Source: Deltaproteobacteria bacterium
Lineage (GTDB): Bacteria > Desulfobacterota > Binatia > UBA9968
Assembly (NCBI GenBank): GCA_023250495.1
Contig: JAHFAP010000039.1
Coordinates: 1-17,105 of the forward strand
DNA: 17,105 nucleotides
Direction: 5' to 3'
A program made the position numbers and the translations under genes. Below, piece by piece: positions 14,001 to 17,105 of this stretch (position 1 is its first letter; each line of letters starts with the position of its first letter). A model generated the notes under the pieces. It was not told the DNA's origin. It did no database searches and saw only the letters and a program-made list of their open reading frames with translations.

Positions 14001-14033
14001 AATTCAATCCAAAATTCACAATTCAAAATTAAA
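14001..14033. repeat. Dispersed AT-rich repeat, copy C, between nuoK and nuoL
   Basis: AATTCA occurs three times (14001, 14013, 14020) within a very AT-rich segment set in GC-rich coding DNA. AATCCAAAAT (14006-14015) is the reverse complement of the ATTTTGGATT 10-mer in copy B. Clear inverted ends like those of copies A and B are not seen. It also extends the nuoL frame upstream without a stop, which can mislead start calling. Confidence 0.45.
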
Positions 14034-14044
14034 CATTTGTAGCT

Positions 14045-14347
14045 CTACCATTTGAGCAGTTGCATCTCCCGAGGATCGAGGCTCCGGCGGTGGCGGAAAA
14101 TGGAGATGATGATCGCCAGTCCCACCACGGCCTCGGCTGCGGCGACCGTCATGACGAAGAATACAATCACCTGTCCCTCCATCGAGCCGAGATATCGCGC
14201 GAAAGCGATAAAGGTCAGGTTCACGGCATTCAGCATGAGCTCAATAGACAGGAGAATCACGATGAAGTTGCGCCTGATGACGACGCCGGCGACGCCGATG
14301 GCAAATATGATCGCGCTCAGCACAAGATAATAATTCAGCGGCGCCAT
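14045..14347 (-). CDS. nuoK: NADH-quinone oxidoreductase subunit K
   Basis: The 100-residue membrane subunit has three transmembrane helices and the two buried glutamates conserved in NuoK: Glu36 in LLSIELMLNAVNL and Glu72 in AAAEAVVGLAI. These lie on the central hydrophilic axis that links quinone reduction to proton pumping. Length is exactly typical (about 100). The ATG at 14347 follows AAGGAA by three bases and lies seven bases after the nuoJ stop, so the genes are co-transcribed. Confidence 0.96.
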   Translation of the reverse strand: MAPLNYYLVLSAIIFAIGVAGVVIRRNFIVILLSIELMLNAVNLTFIAFARYLGSMEGQVIVFFVMTVAAAEAVVGLAIIISIFRHRRSLDPREMQLLKW

Positions 14348-14354
14348 GATTCCT

Positions 14355-14849
14355 TCAGCCCTCCCTCTTTGCCAGCGCCACCGCGCCTATGATCGCGACT
14401 AAGAGCAGGACGGAGGCGATCTCAAACGGCAGCGCGAAGTCGGTGAAAAGACTCTGAGCGAGCGTCTCCGGGCCGCCGAAGGCCGCGGCCACGGGCGGCT
14501 GCCCGGACGGCGAGGGCCGATAGAAAAACAGCGAAACCAGTTCCAAGAGCAGCGCCACTGCCGCCAGCGAGCCGAGAGTCCACCAGGCGATCCGCCGTCC
14601 TTCCAAAGCGGCCGGGTTGAGCAGCATGATGACGAAAAGAAACAGGATCATGATCGCCCCGGCGTAGACCAGCACCTGCAGGATCGCCAACATCGGCGCA
14701 TCCAGCGTGAGAAACAGGACCGCGACGAAGAAAAGCGTCGCCGCCAGCGCCATGGCGCTATGGACCACGTTGCGCGGAAAGATCACCAGCAGCGAAAAGA
14801 TCACCGACAGTGAGGCGAGAATAAAAAAGAGAATCATGTCTCCGCTCAT
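14355..14849 (-). CDS. nuoJ: NADH-quinone oxidoreductase subunit J
   Basis: The 164-residue protein has five hydrophobic segments and the NuoJ signature around residues 50-78, with LQVLVYAGAIMILFLFVIML; this third helix contains the conserved Tyr and the pi-bulge region that changes shape during turnover. The C-terminal membrane helix ends in ALAKREG. Its ATG at 14849 overlaps the nuoH stop as ATGA and no clear ribosome site precedes it, so it likely depends on translational coupling with nuoH. The overlap leaves no room for nuoI, which usually lies between these two genes. Confidence 0.95.
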   Translation of the reverse strand: MSGDMILFFILASLSVIFSLLVIFPRNVVHSAMALAATLFFVAVLFLTLDAPMLAILQVLVYAGAIMILFLFVIMLLNPAALEGRRIAWWTLGSLAAVALLLELVSLFFYRPSPSGQPPVAAAFGGPETLAQSLFTDFALPFEIASVLLLVAIIGAVALAKREG

Positions 14850-15952
14850 GGTTTGACAGAGAGCTGCTGCCGGAGAACGATCCAGACCGCAGTGACGACT
14901 ACGTTGACCAGCGCGACAGGCAGCATCATCTTCCAGCCCAAGCGCATCAACTGATCATAGCGAAAGCGAGGAAGGCTCCAGCGCAGCAGGATCTGCAGCC
15001 AGCAGAAAAAGAGGACCTTGATGGTGAAGGCTCCTACCTGGAGGACGACCACCGCAAGATGCGGCAAAAGCAGCGCGCCGCCCCAGGGAAAGTGGAAGCC
15101 GTCGCGCATGAGATAGGGGAGTTGCCAACCGCCGAAAAAAAGCGTGGTGATGAGGCCCGCCGCGGTGACGATCTCGGCAAACTCACCGACGAAAAACATC
15201 AGGAACTTTCCGCCGGAGTATTCCACGTGATAGCCGGCGACGAGCTCCGATTCGCCTTCGGGCAGATCGAACGGTGTTCGCTTGGTCTCCGCGACCGCGG
15301 CAGTGAAGAAGAGCAAAAAGGCGACCGGCTGGAGGAAAAATCCCCAGGCGGGAAGCCATCCCCAGAAGAGCTCTCCCTGCGCCCGCGCGATCTGCTGCAG
15401 TTCGAGAGTCCCATAGGCCATGATTACGCCGATGACGGAAAGGCCCATCGCGATCTCGTAGGAGATCATCTGCGCCGCTCCTCTCACCCCTCCGAGAAGA
15501 GAGAACTTGTTGTTCGAGGCCCACGCGCCGACCACGATTCCGTAAACGCTCAGAGAAGCCATGCCGAAGATATAGAGGATGCCGATGTTGAGGTTCGCCA
15601 CCTGGAGATTGATCTGGCGCTCGCCGACGACCAGGACGTCGCCGAACGGAATGACGGCAAAGGTGACCAGCGCGGGAAAAAGGGCGAGGCAGGGAGCCAA
15701 GGTGTGGAGCAGCCTGTCGCCCTGTGGCGGGATGAAATCCTCTTTGGTGAGAAACTTGATCGGATCCGCGAGCAGCGTGTTGACCAGCCCCAAGCCGGCG
15801 AAGCCCAAGACCGAAGCCCGGTTTGCGCCGATGCGATCTTGAATGAGAGCGCTTCCCTTGCGCTCGATCCAGCCCAGAAGGCCGGCCAGATTGAGCACCA
15901 TGAAGAGGACAAGAAAGACCTTGGCCGCGATGATCCCGAGGTCGATGATCAT
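14846..15952 (-). CDS. nuoH: NADH-quinone oxidoreductase subunit H
   Basis: The 368-residue membrane subunit anchors the peripheral arm and forms much of the quinone chamber. Signatures are WIERKGSALIQDRIGANRAS (Glu30 to Ser47), where RIGPNR is more usual and Pro is Ala here; GVRGAAQMISYEIAMG in the middle; and AETKRTPFDLPEGESELVAG, the conserved acidic loop near the quinone site. About eight membrane helices are visible. The length is somewhat above the E. coli 325, as is common in other phyla. The ATG at 15952 overlaps the nuoG stop as ATGA; the 3' end overlaps nuoJ the same way. Confidence 0.96.
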   Translation of the reverse strand: MIIDLGIIAAKVFLVLFMVLNLAGLLGWIERKGSALIQDRIGANRASVLGFAGLGLVNTLLADPIKFLTKEDFIPPQGDRLLHTLAPCLALFPALVTFAVIPFGDVLVVGERQINLQVANLNIGILYIFGMASLSVYGIVVGAWASNNKFSLLGGVRGAAQMISYEIAMGLSVIGVIMAYGTLELQQIARAQGELFWGWLPAWGFFLQPVAFLLFFTAAVAETKRTPFDLPEGESELVAGYHVEYSGGKFLMFFVGEFAEIVTAAGLITTLFFGGWQLPYLMRDGFHFPWGGALLLPHLAVVVLQVGAFTIKVLFFCWLQILLRWSLPRFRYDQLMRLGWKMMLPVALVNVVVTAVWIVLRQQLSVKP

Positions 15953-17105
15953 AGCTGTTTTGTCTCGCCGCCGAGCTGGACTCCTTGATCTCCGATCTCG
16001 TCGTAGCTCAGTCCCCTGTAGTCCGGGAGCTCTTGAGCGAGCGCCTCGAAGATCTCCGCCGGGCTTGAACAGCGCGTTTTCTCCCCGGTCCTGACCAGCA
16101 GGCGAGAAAAGATCTCCCAGTCCTGAAGCGCCCCTGAAGGCGGGACCAAAGCCGCGTTGAGTTTCTGGACTCTTCCACGGCGGTTCGTGTAGCTGCCCTC
16201 TTTTTCCGCGAAATGGGTGGAGGGAAGAACCACGTGCGCCAGCCTCGCCGTAGGACTCAAGCGCGTATCCTGGACCACGAGGAAGGAAAGCTTTTCCAAG
16301 GCGCCTTTGATTTTCTCCCCATCGCCAGGAAGAGAGACGAGATCCTCGCCGACAATATAAGCGCTACGAAATTTGCCTTCGATGAGTTGGCGCAGGAGCG
16401 GCTCGAAGCCGCCGCCGGAGCTGACGCCCATGTCGCGCGCCCCGCGAAAGTTAGGCGAGCGATCCGGGCTCTTGAGAACTTTCTCTACTTCGGTGAGCAC
16501 TCTTTCCCGGTAGAAAACTTCGAGCGCGGCCTGTGGAGAAATCTTTTTCATCAAACGGGCGAAGAGGAACGCCTCTTCGTTGGTGTTCCTCCCCGACAAC
16601 ACCGCCGCAGCTGGCGCAGCCGCGCTGAGACCTGAGAGCGCCGCCTGGAGCGCGCTCTCCCAGTCCGTCGGCACGAGGCCGCCCTCATGACGGATCAAGG
16701 GAGTGGAGAGGCGGTCGCCGTCAGTGAGGGAATGAAAACAGTAGCGCCCCTCGTCGCAGATCCAGTGGCTGTTGACCTCTTCATTGACGCGCGGCTTGAA
16801 GCGGGCGACGCGGTTCTGGTAGCTCTCGATCGAGATGTTGCATCCCGTGCTGCAGCCGGGACAGATCGACGGCGTCTTCTCCAGATACCAGACCCTCACC
16901 TTGAAGCGGAAATCGCGGTCCGTAAGCGCGCCGACGGGACAGATGTCCACGACGTTGGCCGAGAGCGGGTTATCCAGCGCCTTCCCCGGAAACAGCGCGA
17001 TGGTCGATTGATCGCCCCGGTTCACGACCGTGAGCTCATCGGTATGCGTAACTTCCTGCACGAAGCGCACGCAGCGAGTGCACTTGATGCAGCGCTCGCC
17101 GTCGA
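15949..17105 (-). CDS. nuoG: NADH-quinone oxidoreductase subunit G, compact form (5' end off window)
   Basis: The frame is open to the right edge, giving 384 residues and no start codon; the N-terminal ferredoxin-like domain lies outside. The first visible residues, RCIKCTRCVRF, with a later DICPVGAL, are the four ligands of cluster N4. Then CPGCSTGC and the Cys of HWICDEGRY, spaced C-x2-C-x3-C-x27-C exactly as in E. coli, are ligands of cluster N7, which only some bacteria have. A molybdopterin-oxidoreductase fold follows but is much shortened, ending with VLPSTHFAEKEGSYTNRRGRVQ and a brief tail. With about 140 missing residues the whole protein would be near 525, against about 908 in E. coli. 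It feeds electrons from NADH along the peripheral arm. It overlaps nuoH by four bases. Confidence 0.93.
   Translation of the reverse strand, partial: DGERCIKCTRCVRFVQEVTHTDELTVVNRGDQSTIALFPGKALDNPLSANVVDICPVGALTDRDFRFKVRVWYLEKTPSICPGCSTGCNISIESYQNRVARFKPRVNEEVNSHWICDEGRYCFHSLTDGDRLSTPLIRHEGGLVPTDWESALQAALSGLSAAAPAAAVLSGRNTNEEAFLFARLMKKISPQAALEVFYRERVLTEVEKVLKSPDRSPNFRGARDMGVSSGGGFEPLLRQLIEGKFRSAYIVGEDLVSLPGDGEKIKGALEKLSFLVVQDTRLSPTARLAHVVLPSTHFAEKEGSYTNRRGRVQKLNAALVPPSGALQDWEIFSRLLVRTGEKTRCSSPAEIFEALAQELPDYRGLSYDEIGDQGVQLGGETKQL

Noticed and set aside
14035..14060. tRNA-like GGTAGAGC (D-arm motif) on the reverse strand
   Set aside because: It is the end of nuoK (Leu-Leu-Lys-Trp-stop) followed by repeat; no acceptor or T arm is present.
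15059..15988. Long forward frame opposite nuoH (about 309 codons)
   Set aside because: It is fully antisense to a clear nuoH, has charged low-complexity composition and no family features; long antisense frames are expected in GC-rich genes.

Overview
This 17.1 kb window carries 17 protein-coding genes, 15 of them on the minus strand. The GC-rich sequence, the nuo complex I genes, the form II CoxSLM-type molybdenum hydroxylase, the NMT1-like binding protein and the arylmalonate decarboxylase-like enzyme point to an uncultured environmental bacterium. A deltaproteobacterial, Binatota, Rokubacteria/Methylomirabilota or Tectomicrobia type lineage would fit, but no marker gene settles this and the placement is a low-confidence inference. 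I found no rRNA, tRNA, CRISPR array, transposase or phage gene. The longest stretch without a gene is the 223 bp at 3038-3260.

Region 1 (1-3037, minus) is a probable four-gene operon: a TenA/PqqC-like iron redox protein, a dienelactone hydrolase, an arylmalonate decarboxylase/Asp-Glu racemase-like protein lacking the family's catalytic cysteine, and a periplasmic NMT1/SsuA-type binding protein cut by the left edge. It reads like uptake and breakdown of a small organic substrate, but the substrate cannot be named. Region 2 (3038-3830) holds a promoter facing each way, a dispersed repeat, a short forward Ddn-type gene that looks leaderless and ends in a good intrinsic terminator, and a small reverse-strand lipoprotein gene.

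Region 3 (3947-8159, minus) is coxS-coxL-coxM followed by a DoxX-family membrane gene and, after a 116 bp gap, the lipoprotein gene. The gene order S-L-M and the AYRGAGR loop in the large subunit mark a form II enzyme, so CO should not be assumed as substrate. Region 4 (8202-9038, plus) is a single exported phosphodiester glycosidase-family gene, divergent from coxS.

Region 5 (9099-17105, minus) is the distal half of a nuo operon: nuoG (5' end cut by the right edge), nuoH, nuoJ, nuoK, nuoL, nuoM, nuoN. These encode part of the peripheral arm (NuoG) and six of the seven membrane-arm subunits of complex I; NuoA is not in the window. nuoI, normally between nuoH and nuoJ, is absent because those two genes overlap by four bases. 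Short AT-rich repeats sharing the core AATTTYGGATY lie at 3120-3163, 7625-7668 and 14001-14033, always at gene junctions, and a possible fourth relative lies at 9043-9100.
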